This document shows, one piece after another, positions 1 through 7,637 of a stretch of 48,065 nt of DNA; positions within the stretch are counted from its first letter, which is position 1; each line of letters begins with the position of its first letter. A model generated the notes under the pieces. It saw only the letters and a program-made list of their open reading frames with translations. It did no database searches and was not told the DNA's origin. Source of the stretch: Bacteroidota bacterium (lineage in GTDB: Bacteria > Bacteroidota > Bacteroidia > Chitinophagales > Chitinophagaceae); assembly GCA_025363385.1 (NCBI GenBank), contig JANYEA010000025.1:1-48065 (forward strand), written 5' to 3'. Made by a program: the position numbers and the translations under genes.

Positions 1-566
1 TGTACTTCTTTTTTAGAAAATCTTAATGCCGAATAAGGGATCTTCATTTCTACAACCCATCCATCTTTTTGAATGGTTACTTTACTTTCCCACACGGCGT
101 CCCAACTATAGTCGGTTGGCAATCCGAACTGAGAAACCCTGTTAGCCACTAATCTGCCATCGGTTTGCACATTTCTAGCTGTTACTAAAAATTGATATCC
201 ATTTTGATTATCGTTATAGGTATCAAAAAATACACTAAAATAATCTATATCCTGACGTTGTTCTCCGTCACGGGCAGTAAGTTGTTTGCGTATTTTTTTA
301 GGGTCATCGAACAAATAGGCACCCACATAAATTGCCTGATCACTATATAATACACGAACAATGGTAGGATGTTTTGCAATTGCCCCATAGTTCGGACTAT
401 TTTCGATAAAGCTATCCGCAATGGCAGCTTGGCTCCAAACGGATTCATCTAATATCCCGTCAATTTTTATAGGAGTATTTATCTTGAATGCTTCTAAGTT
501 TTTCTCTTGAGCCTGCAGAACATTGTACAAAAGACATAAACATAAAATAGGCAGTATTTTCTTCAT
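1..566 (-). CDS. DUF5916/CBM9-like exported protein, 5' part only
   Basis: The reading frame runs open from the ATG at 566 to the window edge, giving the first 188 residues; the rest lies outside. Residues 1-20 form a signal peptide ending in LQAQ. Residues 31-188 match the N-terminal carbohydrate-binding (CBM9/DOMON-like) module of large Bacteroidota outer-membrane proteins: the KIDGILDESVW motif at 34-44, SDQAIYVGAYLFDDP near 75-89, the DIDYFSVFFDTYND stretch near 107-120, and WEMKIP-type ending at about 170-178 (GWVVEMKIPYSALRF). In that family a DUF5916 beta-barrel-like domain follows, which cannot be seen here. The function of the family is not established; a role at the outer membrane is inference. 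Confidence 0.8.
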   Translation of the reverse strand, partial: MKKILPILCLCLLYNVLQAQEKNLEAFKINTPIKIDGILDESVWSQAAIADSFIENSPNYGAIAKHPTIVRVLYSDQAIYVGAYLFDDPKKIRKQLTARDGEQRQDIDYFSVFFDTYNDNQNGYQFLVTARNVQTDGRLVANRVSQFGLPTDYSWDAVWESKVTIQKDGWVVEMKIPYSALRFSKKEV

Positions 567-640
567 AATCAGGCAGCAAATCTAAAGAAATGAGATATAA
601 ACTATGATGAAAATGGATAAATGGTGTCTTAAAAATAAAA

Positions 641-664
641 AAAACAGCCTAAGCAGGCTGTTTT
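641..664 (-). terminator. Intrinsic terminator of the LexA-like gene (possibly bidirectional)
   Basis: AAAACAGCCT at 641-650 and AGGCTGTTTT at 655-664 form a perfect 10-bp stem with the loop AAGC. It lies 17 bases past the stop codon of the regulator at 681, and the minus strand reads into a U-rich tract. Confidence 0.85.
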
Positions 665-680
665 AAATAAAATCGTATTA

Positions 681-1436
681 CTAATTAAACTTCTTTTTTA
701 AGGTGGTTACTTGTTCTTGTAAGTTATTCACCATTCCTGCTAGTTGATTCACGTCCCAACGTGGACCCAAATTTGCCTTTTGCAGGATATAAACTGCTTT
801 CCAGACTTCTAATACGTCTTCAGCACTTACAAAATAAGGCTCGTATTGTGGATTATCGCTAATCATTGTAAGCTTATCCTTTGCCCGATTGTTTTTCATC
901 ACTCGTTTATAAACAACACCTTCATTGCGAGATAATACCACGTAAGTATTACTATTTTTCAATTCTTCCAGATCATCCACCTTTTCACCCACAATGACAC
1001 TTCCACTTGGAGTGGGCAACATACTATCACCTACTATTTCAAATGCTCGGTATTGACCGGGTGCTAGCATGGGGAGAGTGAATGTATTTAGTTCATCTAC
1101 AAATTCCGGATCAGCATAGCCCGCTAAATAACCAGCAGCGGCTTTTACAGGTACAAATCTTATAGAAGCTATTTCAGCATCCATTTTCATCATCCTTCGC
1201 TTTTCAAGGTAATTTCCCCCACTGGAATCCGAAGCAAGGTCTTTAAATAGGAAATCTTCGAGGCTCAGTTTAAAAATATTACTGATGGCCTCCATCACTT
1301 CCAGCCTTGGTTCTGCACGTTCTTCTTCATAAGCACCAACCAACGACCTTTTGATTTTGAGCTTGTTGGCAAACTCTTCCTGTGTCCAACCACGCAATTT
1401 GCGTAGGTACTTCAAATTTTTCCCTGCGTTTGACAT
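681..1436 (-). CDS. LexA/CI-like XRE-family repressor with S24 self-cleavage domain
   Basis: 251 residues from the ATG at 1436; an upstream in-frame TTG at 1457 would add seven residues without homology, so the ATG is preferred. Residues 5-60 are a helix-turn-helix of the XRE type (LRGWTQEEFANKLKIKRSLVGAYE). The C-terminal half is an S24/LexA-type peptidase fold: an Ala-Gly pair at 101-102 (KAAAGYLAG) as the likely cleavage site, the nucleophile Ser138 in VGDSM, and the general base Lys177 in VVYKRV. All residues needed for RecA-stimulated or spontaneous self-cleavage appear intact. The last 30 residues look like a coiled coil (NNLQEQVTTLKKK). It diverges from surE and has its own terminator, so it is monocistronic. 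Target genes are unknown; an SOS-like role is inference. Confidence 0.85.
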   Translation of the reverse strand: MSNAGKNLKYLRKLRGWTQEEFANKLKIKRSLVGAYEEERAEPRLEVMEAISNIFKLSLEDFLFKDLASDSSGGNYLEKRRMMKMDAEIASIRFVPVKAAAGYLAGYADPEFVDELNTFTLPMLAPGQYRAFEIVGDSMLPTPSGSVIVGEKVDDLEELKNSNTYVVLSRNEGVVYKRVMKNNRAKDKLTMISDNPQYEPYFVSAEDVLEVWKAVYILQKANLGPRWDVNQLAGMVNNLQEQVTTLKKKFN

Positions 1437-1460
1437 AACTAACTGATTTAGCCGCAAAAT

Positions 1461-1475
1461 ACTAATATTTTTAGT
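1461..1475. promoter_or_regulatory. Candidate operator of the LexA-like repressor
   Basis: ACTAA (1461-1465) and TTAGT (1471-1475) are a 5-bp inverted repeat 25-39 bases upstream of the repressor ATG, where an autoregulatory site would sit. The arms are short and AT-rich, so chance is possible. Confidence 0.3.
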
Positions 1476-1525
1476 TATTCCAAATTTATTTTCTTTTCCC
1501 TAGAACATTTTCTCAATCACCCCCA

Positions 1526-1560
1526 TTTCACTTTTCACATTTCACTTTTCGCTTTTCGCT
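1526..1560. repeat. Heptamer tandem repeat, five units, in the surE leader
   Basis: Five 7-mers in exact register: TTTCACT, TTTCACA, TTTCACT, TTTCGCT, TTTCGCT. The array ends 12 bases before the surE start codon, so it lies in or just upstream of the surE 5' untranslated region. It shares its consensus with the larger array at 33341-33417. Confidence 0.85.
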
Positions 1561-1572
1561 TAACTTGCAGCC

Positions 1573-2361
1573 ATGTCGAAAGCAAAGAAAATCAATGAGC
1601 CGATCATACTGATCACTAATGATGATGGAGTAACTGCTCCAGGGATTAAAGCCTTAACAGAAGCTGTAATAGGATTAGGCAAAATATATGTGGTTGCCCC
1701 GGATAAACCACAAAGTGGTATGGGACATGCCATTACCATTGGACATCCTCTTCGCTTATCTAAAATAAACGGAATTGCTGGTGTAGAAACTTATAGCTGT
1801 AGTGGAACCCCAGTAGATTGTGTGAAACTAGCTGTAGATGTAGTGTTGCATGGCAAACCCGACATCTGTATTAGTGGAATAAATCACGGAGCCAATCATT
1901 CGATCAATGTAATTTATTCAGGTACCATGTCTGCTGCTTTGGAGGCTTCTATTGAAAGCATCCCTAGTATTGGATTTAGCCTATTAGATTTTAGTATTGA
2001 TGCAGATTTTTCTGCTGCAAAGACCTACGCAAGAAAAATTGTAGAATTTGCTTTAAAAAACAAAAATTTAGATAAGCATTTATGTTTAAACGTAAATATT
2101 CCAGCAGTTGAGCAAAAAATGATCAAAGGGATTAAAGTTTGCAAGCAGGCTTATGCTAAATACGAAGAAAAATTTGATGCCAGAAAAGATCCTCATGGAA
2201 GAAAATATTATTGGCTTACAGGAGAATTTAAAAACTTCGATAAGGCAAAAGACACAGATGTATGGGCTTTGAAAAATAATTATGTGAGTGTAGTGCCTGT
2301 ACAATTCGACCTTACAAATTATGAGTTGAAAACCAAACTTGAAAAAAAATTAAGCTCCTAA
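1573..2361 (+). CDS. surE: 5'/3'-nucleotidase SurE
   Basis: 262 residues, normal length for SurE. The metal-binding N-terminal motif ITNDDG is at 14-19, followed by the SGMGHAIT loop (about 47-54), SGTPVDCVKLA (about 76-86) and SGINHGANHSIN (about 99-110), all classic for this acid phosphatase fold. SurE removes phosphate from 5'- and 3'-nucleotides in the cytoplasm and is linked to stationary-phase survival. Its TAA overlaps the ATG of the next gene by one base (TAATG), so the two are translationally coupled. In related bacteria surE is usually close to lpxB (from memory); here lpxB lies 10 kb away beyond an apparent insertion. Confidence 0.97.
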   Translation: MSKAKKINEPIILITNDDGVTAPGIKALTEAVIGLGKIYVVAPDKPQSGMGHAITIGHPLRLSKINGIAGVETYSCSGTPVDCVKLAVDVVLHGKPDICISGINHGANHSINVIYSGTMSAALEASIESIPSIGFSLLDFSIDADFSAAKTYARKIVEFALKNKNLDKHLCLNVNIPAVEQKMIKGIKVCKQAYAKYEEKFDARKDPHGRKYYWLTGEFKNFDKAKDTDVWALKNNYVSVVPVQFDLTNYELKTKLEKKLSS

Positions 2362-2654
2362 TGTTTAAAAAAGACGACCTGAAACTCGGTTTAATAATGG
2401 GTTTTATAACCCCTGTGATTGGAATGTTTGCCTATTATTTTATACAGTTCCGGTTATTTACACTCAAAGAATTCTTTACTGTAATGCTGGAACAAAAATC
2501 CTTGATGTCTGGAATCATTAGCATTTCATTAATAGCCAATGCAGTGGTATTTACCATTTTCATCAATAAACAAATCGACAAAACTGCCCGGGGTATTTTT
2601 ATTGCCACATGTTTCTATGCATTAGTGGCATTAGGAGTAAAATGGATTCTTTAA
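2361..2654 (+). CDS. Small three-helix membrane protein coupled to surE
   Basis: 97 residues with three predicted membrane segments at about 10-30, 47-67 and 77-96. No catalytic motif is visible and I cannot assign a function. The start codon shares one base with the surE stop, so it is the second gene of a surE operon. Its stop codon (2652-2654) directly abuts the stop codon of the convergent GH30 gene, leaving no room for a terminator. I believe equivalent proteins occur between surE and lpxB in related Bacteroidota, but that is memory, not a search result. Confidence 0.8.
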   Translation: MFKKDDLKLGLIMGFITPVIGMFAYYFIQFRLFTLKEFFTVMLEQKSLMSGIISISLIANAVVFTIFINKQIDKTARGIFIATCFYALVALGVKWIL

Positions 2655-4106
2655 TTACCATATAAAAGTAGCCACAGAACCTGCATCCAAGCTTGTAGTT
2701 ACCCACTTCCCGTTACTTTTAATATTGAAGTATTCAGTAGTTGTACTTTCATTTTCTACAATCAATACCGTTTTCCCAGCTGCTGTTTTAAATGCCACAT
2801 TATTTAAATTTCCAGAAGCATTACTGGCAATTCTAATCGAGCCAGTTGGTACAAATTTAGATGCGTGTGCAACTATATAAAAAGCTACATTTTTTGAATA
2901 CGAACTAGCACTATTAATTGTAATGGCTCCTTTGCATTGTGTGCAACCACCTGTAGTGTGCGGGCCGAAATTTGCATCATTTGCCAGATTCCATTCAAGT
3001 GCTACTTTACTCCAATTTAGCATGGTGCCTATAATCACATTTTTGACATGCCATTTTAAATCTCCCCCAAAATCACCTGTACTGGAAGTCCATTGTTCTG
3101 TAAAATATAATCCTTTATCAGGGTGCGCAGAATGAACACTGGAAAGCGCATTGATATTTCCTCCATACAAATGAAAAGCAGAGCCAGCTATATATTGTTT
3201 AGCTGCCTCATCATTTAAAATGGAAACCGGATATTCGGGTTTGTCGCAATTATGATCGTAAATAATAATTTTCGCATTGATGTTTGCAGCTAGAAATGCT
3301 GGTCCAAGATTATTTTTAATAAAATTGCTTTGCTCAGAAGCTAACATCAACAAACTCGGATTATTAGCTGGATTTAAGGGCTCATTTTGTGGTGTAATGG
3401 CATCAATGGTAATCCCCTCTGCCTTCATAGCCTGAATATATTTTACAAAATACTTTGCATACACATCATAATTAACGGTTTGCAAACTTCCTCCGATGGT
3501 GCTATTATTATCTTTCATCCAAACAGGTGGAGACCATGGACTGGCCATGATTCTGATATTCGGATTAATCAGCAGGATTTCTTTTAATAGAGGAATTAAA
3601 TAATCTTTATCGGGGGAAAGACTAAAATTTGAAAGCGTTGGATCAGTCTGTCCTGCAGGCATATCATCATAAGAAAAAGTATTCGCATTCAAATCTGATG
3701 CACCCAAACTAATTCTCAGATAATTTACAGCAATTCCATTGTCCCCATTGCCAAATAGTTCTTGTAGCAATTGAGCCTTCATACTTGCATTTAAAGAACT
3801 AATTACTTGTGCACTTCCACCTGTTAAGGTATATCCAAATCCTTCAATGGTTTGTTTAGTTTGAGAATCGTCAACTTGAATCGTTTGATTTGTATTGGCA
3901 ACTGTATCAAAATGTAGAACCACATTTTGTTTTACCAGCTTCACAGATTGATCAGATTTAGTGAGCCAGAAATCCATATCATTTGACATAACCACTGGTG
4001 GCACTGGCGTTGGAATAGAAGGTGCTGTTCCAGACTTAGGAGAACAATTAAAAACAAAACTGATAAAAGTTGTTAAAAAGAAATTCATGCTAATACGTTT
4101 GTTCAT
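2655..4106 (-). CDS. GH30 family glycoside hydrolase, lipoprotein
   Basis: 483 residues with a lipoprotein signal (lipobox VFNC, Cys21) and a short proline-rich linker, so it is probably tethered to the outer membrane or periplasmic face. The (beta/alpha)8 core carries GFGYTLTGGSA (89-99), SPWSPPVWMKDN (189-200), the acid/base Glu242 in TPQNEPL and the nucleophile Glu337 in YFTEQWTSSTG, as in GH30 glucosylceramidases and beta-1,6-glucanases. The C-terminal 80 residues form the usual beta-sandwich. Substrate could be beta-1,6-glucan, a glucosylceramide or another beta-glycoside; the sequence alone does not decide. It is the last gene of the five-gene operon starting with GH3 at 9881, 57 bases after the transporter gene. 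Confidence 0.92.
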   Translation of the reverse strand: MNKRISMNFFLTTFISFVFNCSPKSGTAPSIPTPVPPVVMSNDMDFWLTKSDQSVKLVKQNVVLHFDTVANTNQTIQVDDSQTKQTIEGFGYTLTGGSAQVISSLNASMKAQLLQELFGNGDNGIAVNYLRISLGASDLNANTFSYDDMPAGQTDPTLSNFSLSPDKDYLIPLLKEILLINPNIRIMASPWSPPVWMKDNNSTIGGSLQTVNYDVYAKYFVKYIQAMKAEGITIDAITPQNEPLNPANNPSLLMLASEQSNFIKNNLGPAFLAANINAKIIIYDHNCDKPEYPVSILNDEAAKQYIAGSAFHLYGGNINALSSVHSAHPDKGLYFTEQWTSSTGDFGGDLKWHVKNVIIGTMLNWSKVALEWNLANDANFGPHTTGGCTQCKGAITINSASSYSKNVAFYIVAHASKFVPTGSIRIASNASGNLNNVAFKTAAGKTVLIVENESTTTEYFNIKSNGKWVTTSLDAGSVATFIW

Positions 4107-4163
4107 TTTTTACCATTAATCAGATTACCTCATGCAATACATAGGTAACTCTTTTATAAAATG

Positions 4164-5162
4164 CTATTTTGAAATAATGATTAAAGCTAAGCCAATGATG
4201 TAAAGTAATAACATGATGTTAAGCATAGACTTTGTATCCTTGGTGGCTTTATCAAATTCTTTCCAAACATAAATTCCCCAAATGGCTGCAACTACTGTGG
4301 CACCTTGCCCGAGGCCGTAAGAAACAGCAGGCCCAGCTTTTCCAGAAGCGATAATATTTAAAGACATTCCTATACTCCAAATTGCCCCTCCAAGAATTCC
4401 TACCAAATGATCTTTTAGTTTTCCAGAAAAGTAGGTTTTCATTTTAATGGGTTCGCCAGAAAATGGACGCCACATCTGCAGACTGTTAAATACAAAACTG
4501 CTTGCAACAACTCCAACAGCAAAAAACACCAACGCCGTATATGGAGTTAATTTTCCAGGTTCCGGAATATTGAAACTATGCACCATAGAATCAGCTACAT
4601 ACTTATAAAATAAACCCATTAATGCGCCACTCACTATTGACAATATCAATCCTTTCTGAGATACTTTAGCAGATGAATTGTATTGCATTTTTTGATATGC
4701 CCTAGCATTCAGAATAATAGCCATTACAATCAGTGCCACACCTGCAAAAATTAACACAGGATTACCTTGGGGATTTGCCAAATAATTGATCACAACTCCC
4801 AACACCAATGCAATACCAATACCTACAGGAAATGCTACCGACATACCTGCAATACCAATTGCTGCTACCAACAAAATATTGGCGAGGTTAAAAACAATTC
4901 CACCAATAACGGCAGATTGCAAGTTTCCAATTTCTGCCTGATGTAAATCATTTAGAAACGATCTTCCCTCTGCCCCATTACTTCCAATGGTAAATGCCAA
5001 TAAAATGGTAGTGATTAAAATACCGATACCATAATCCCAATAAAGTAATTCAAAACGCCATTCTTTACTTGTTAACTTGGTAGTATTTGCCCAAGAGCCC
5101 CAGCATAACATGGTTACCACACAAAGTAAGATGGCCAAGCTGTAATTTTCTACTATAAACAT
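4164..5162 (-). CDS. GRP/RbsU-like sugar (ribose) transporter
   Basis: 332 residues from the ATG at 5162; the frame extends to a TTG at 5171 but homologues begin MFIV. About ten hydrophobic helices in the drug/metabolite-type fold of the glucose/ribose porter family, beginning with the signature LCWGSWANTTKL (residues about 19-30) and WRFELLYWDYGIGI. The family imports monosaccharides such as ribose, glucose or rhamnose across the inner membrane. It lies between a GH30 gene and an ADP-ribosylglycohydrolase and two genes from a ribokinase, so ribose is the most likely substrate; this is inference from context. Confidence 0.85.
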   Translation of the reverse strand: MFIVENYSLAILLCVVTMLCWGSWANTTKLTSKEWRFELLYWDYGIGILITTILLAFTIGSNGAEGRSFLNDLHQAEIGNLQSAVIGGIVFNLANILLVAAIGIAGMSVAFPVGIGIALVLGVVINYLANPQGNPVLIFAGVALIVMAIILNARAYQKMQYNSSAKVSQKGLILSIVSGALMGLFYKYVADSMVHSFNIPEPGKLTPYTALVFFAVGVVASSFVFNSLQMWRPFSGEPIKMKTYFSGKLKDHLVGILGGAIWSIGMSLNIIASGKAGPAVSYGLGQGATVVAAIWGIYVWKEFDKATKDTKSMLNIMLLLYIIGLALIIISK

Positions 5163-5185
5163 GGGTTTCAATTTATTGGATACTA

Positions 5186-6721
5186 TTATTTATTAGAATA
5201 CACGATAAGATCTTTCAACTGAAGGCTTGCAATCTTATCGGGATTTAAAATTTTAATTTTCACAAGATGCTTTCCTTGAGACAAATTGAAATTTGAATAC
5301 AATTCATTTCTTCTGAGTCTAAAATTATACGGCATACTGAACAGTTCTTTTTTACCATCAATATCCATTTCAACTTTAAATGCATAATTGCCAGTAGTTC
5401 CCCACTCGTTCGACATGGTTGAATGAATCACCATTCCATTTCCTTCAAATTCAAACTGGTAACTGTTTTTAACTTCCTCACTATTCCATCCCAGCCATTT
5501 TCTTTGTACAGGTTTTAATCCAGCAAAAGATTCTTCAAAAACAACCGGCTTAGGTTGCTGATAAACCATTGTAATCATATCTCCGTTTACAACGCCGCCA
5601 TTTTTCTGAAGCATTTGAGTAGCGTGTTTATATCCTAATTCATACATGCGTTTCAATGAAATATTCGTGTACACAAAATTACGGTTTGCCACTTCCTTCA
5701 AATTATCTTTCCAGTAATCAGGAATCTTATCAAAGCCCAACATGGCTCCCAGAATTCCACCAGCAGTGGAAGGATTACAGTCTGCATCCTGACCGCATCG
5801 TGTTGCAATTTCAACCGTTTTACCAAAGTCTCCTTGCCCATACAATAATCCAATTAACACATAGGCACTATTTACCCTTGCACTAATATCAAAAGGCATA
5901 AATACACCTTCAGGGCAAGCAATATCTTCTGTCCATTTTCGCTGAATTTCAAACCATGTTTTTTTCCAATCGTTCGGGAATTGTGTATGCCAGTTAATCA
6001 CATCCTGCATACAGGTACGATACTTACTTTTTAAAGGAATTGATTTAAGTGCTTCTGAAACAACGAAATTAATATCGTTACTTACAAAGGCCAGGCTGTA
6101 CATATTTGCTACATACACACCACCATAATATCCCTCTCCATAGTTCATGATATGACCTACTTTATCACAAAGTAATGAAGCGGCATTACCCATACCTGGA
6201 TGCATTAATCCTGCGAAATCGGCTTCAATTTGAAAATCAATATCATCAGCATGCGGATTATTTTTCCAGAATCCAGAGGCAGGAGCTTTCATCCCATTTA
6301 AAATATTATATCGCCCCGTTTGATTTGCATGCCACAAAGGATATGCTGCATTTGCAAAAGCATTTGCAAAAGAATCTACTGGCGCATCCACCCCATATTT
6401 TTCAATTACATCTACAAAACTTAGATCCATATAGATATCGTCATACAATCCAGGTTCAAGATCAAAATAGCGTTTAACCTGACCATCGGGCCAGGGAATT
6501 TTTTGGTAATCATTGATGAGGGTCCCTAAATAATGAAATTCATACGGACCACCATAAGTAACACCAATTGTCTTGCCAGCCCAACCACCTTTGATCTTAT
6601 CTTGCAAACTTGCTTTAGTGATACTGATTTTTTGTAGATCAACCAAAGCATTTTGTTTTTTCACTTGCGCGAACAATGGCAATGCAATAATGCAAGCAAC
6701 ATAAAGGAGATATTTTTTCAT
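5186..6721 (-). CDS. Exported ADP-ribosylglycohydrolase family protein
   Basis: 511 residues from the ATG at 6721, which opens a signal peptide (MKKYLLYVACIIALPLFAQ). A longer open frame back to 6856 overlaps ribokinase and lacks homology. Residues 36-400 are the ADP-ribosylglycohydrolase fold: DKIKGGWAGKTIG (41-53), YDDIYMDLSF (93-102), NPHADDIDFQ (155-164) and the di-metal motif GQDADCNPSTAGG (310-322). Residues about 410-511 form an extra beta-rich domain ending in LKDLIVYSNK. Family members cleave N- or O-glycosidic bonds to ADP-ribose or simpler ribosides. The signal peptide puts it in the periplasm, where releasing ribose for the neighbouring transporter and ribokinase is plausible. Ten bases separate it from rbsK. 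Confidence 0.88.
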   Translation of the reverse strand: MKKYLLYVACIIALPLFAQVKKQNALVDLQKISITKASLQDKIKGGWAGKTIGVTYGGPYEFHYLGTLINDYQKIPWPDGQVKRYFDLEPGLYDDIYMDLSFVDVIEKYGVDAPVDSFANAFANAAYPLWHANQTGRYNILNGMKAPASGFWKNNPHADDIDFQIEADFAGLMHPGMGNAASLLCDKVGHIMNYGEGYYGGVYVANMYSLAFVSNDINFVVSEALKSIPLKSKYRTCMQDVINWHTQFPNDWKKTWFEIQRKWTEDIACPEGVFMPFDISARVNSAYVLIGLLYGQGDFGKTVEIATRCGQDADCNPSTAGGILGAMLGFDKIPDYWKDNLKEVANRNFVYTNISLKRMYELGYKHATQMLQKNGGVVNGDMITMVYQQPKPVVFEESFAGLKPVQRKWLGWNSEEVKNSYQFEFEGNGMVIHSTMSNEWGTTGNYAFKVEMDIDGKKELFSMPYNFRLRRNELYSNFNLSQGKHLVKIKILNPDKIASLQLKDLIVYSNK

Positions 6722-6731
6722 CGATTGTATT

Positions 6732-7631
6732 TTATAAATTGATTTCGTTTCTAAAGGGAATGGAAGCTTGTGCACCCATTCTGGTAACAGAGAGTGAAGC
6801 AGCTGCAATAGCAAATCTAATCGCCTCTTCCCAGTCTTTTCCTTCTGTTTTGGCAACTGTTAATGCTCCACAGAAAGTATCGCCAGCTGCAGTTGTATCA
6901 AGCGCCACTACAGATGGTGCTGGAATTAAAAATTCTTTATACGCAGATTTGAAATAGGCACCTTGCTTACCCATTGTAATGATCACATGGCTCACCTCTT
7001 TTTGCAATAGTGCTTCAGCGGCCATTGATGCGGATTCGAGATCGGTTACTTGTATTCCTGTTAACATGCTTGCTTCCGATTCATTTGGCACTAGCAGAAA
7101 CAAACCATTCAGTATCTGATCGCTTAATGGTTGTGCAGGCGCGGGGTTTAAAATCACATGCGTTCCGTTCAATTTAGCTGCAACAATTACTGCTGTAATT
7201 GTTTCAATCGGAATTTCTAATTGCATTAATATAAATGATGTATCCTTTAAACCTGCAATCGAATTCACATCATCTACATTCAGTTTCGCATTAGCACCGG
7301 GCGCTACTACAATACTATTCTCCCCTTCGGAATTTACTATAATCAATGCAGTTCCTGAAGGAGCAGTATCATCAATAAAAACATGACTAGTATCAATATT
7401 TTCATTAGTTAATCCATCCAATGTTTGTTTTCCAAAAATATCGTTCCCCAATTTTGCAACAAATGAAACATTGCCACCAAGTCTTGCAGCAGCAACTGCT
7501 TGATTCGCACCCTTGCCTCCTGCATTCATGAAAAATACACCACCCATTTTTGTTTCACCGGGTTTGGGATGCTGGTCGGTTTTCACAACCATATCGGTAT
7601 TGGCGCTTCCGACTACAATTATTTTTTTCAT
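6732..7631 (-). CDS. rbsK: Ribokinase
   Basis: 299 residues, PfkB family. The N-terminal sugar-binding motif GSANTDMVV (8-16) and NAGGKGANQAVAAARLGG (37-54) are those of ribokinase, and the ATP/anion-hole motif DTTAAGDTFCGAL with the catalytic Asp lies near the C-terminus. It phosphorylates D-ribose to ribose 5-phosphate in the cytoplasm. It sits 6 bases downstream of the GH3 gene and 10 bases upstream of the ADP-ribosylglycohydrolase gene, in the same operon. Confidence 0.95.
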   Translation of the reverse strand: MKKIIVVGSANTDMVVKTDQHPKPGETKMGGVFFMNAGGKGANQAVAAARLGGNVSFVAKLGNDIFGKQTLDGLTNENIDTSHVFIDDTAPSGTALIIVNSEGENSIVVAPGANAKLNVDDVNSIAGLKDTSFILMQLEIPIETITAVIVAAKLNGTHVILNPAPAQPLSDQILNGLFLLVPNESEASMLTGIQVTDLESASMAAEALLQKEVSHVIITMGKQGAYFKSAYKEFLIPAPSVVALDTTAAGDTFCGALTVAKTEGKDWEEAIRFAIAAASLSVTRMGAQASIPFRNEINL

Positions 7632-7637
7632 ACTGTT

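Noticed and set aside
245..448. 67-residue minus-strand frame
   Set aside because: Shadow of the real partial DUF5916/CBM9-like gene, which is open through 1-566 in another frame.
1461..1475. ACTAA/TTAGT palindrome as a fourth BlaI operator
   Set aside because: The half-sites resemble those at blaI but the spacer is 7 rather than 6 bases and no flanking match exists; kept only as a weak operator of the adjacent repressor.
6722..6856. N-terminal extension of the ADP-ribosylglycohydrolase
   Set aside because: It lies inside rbsK in another frame and would bury a clear signal peptide.
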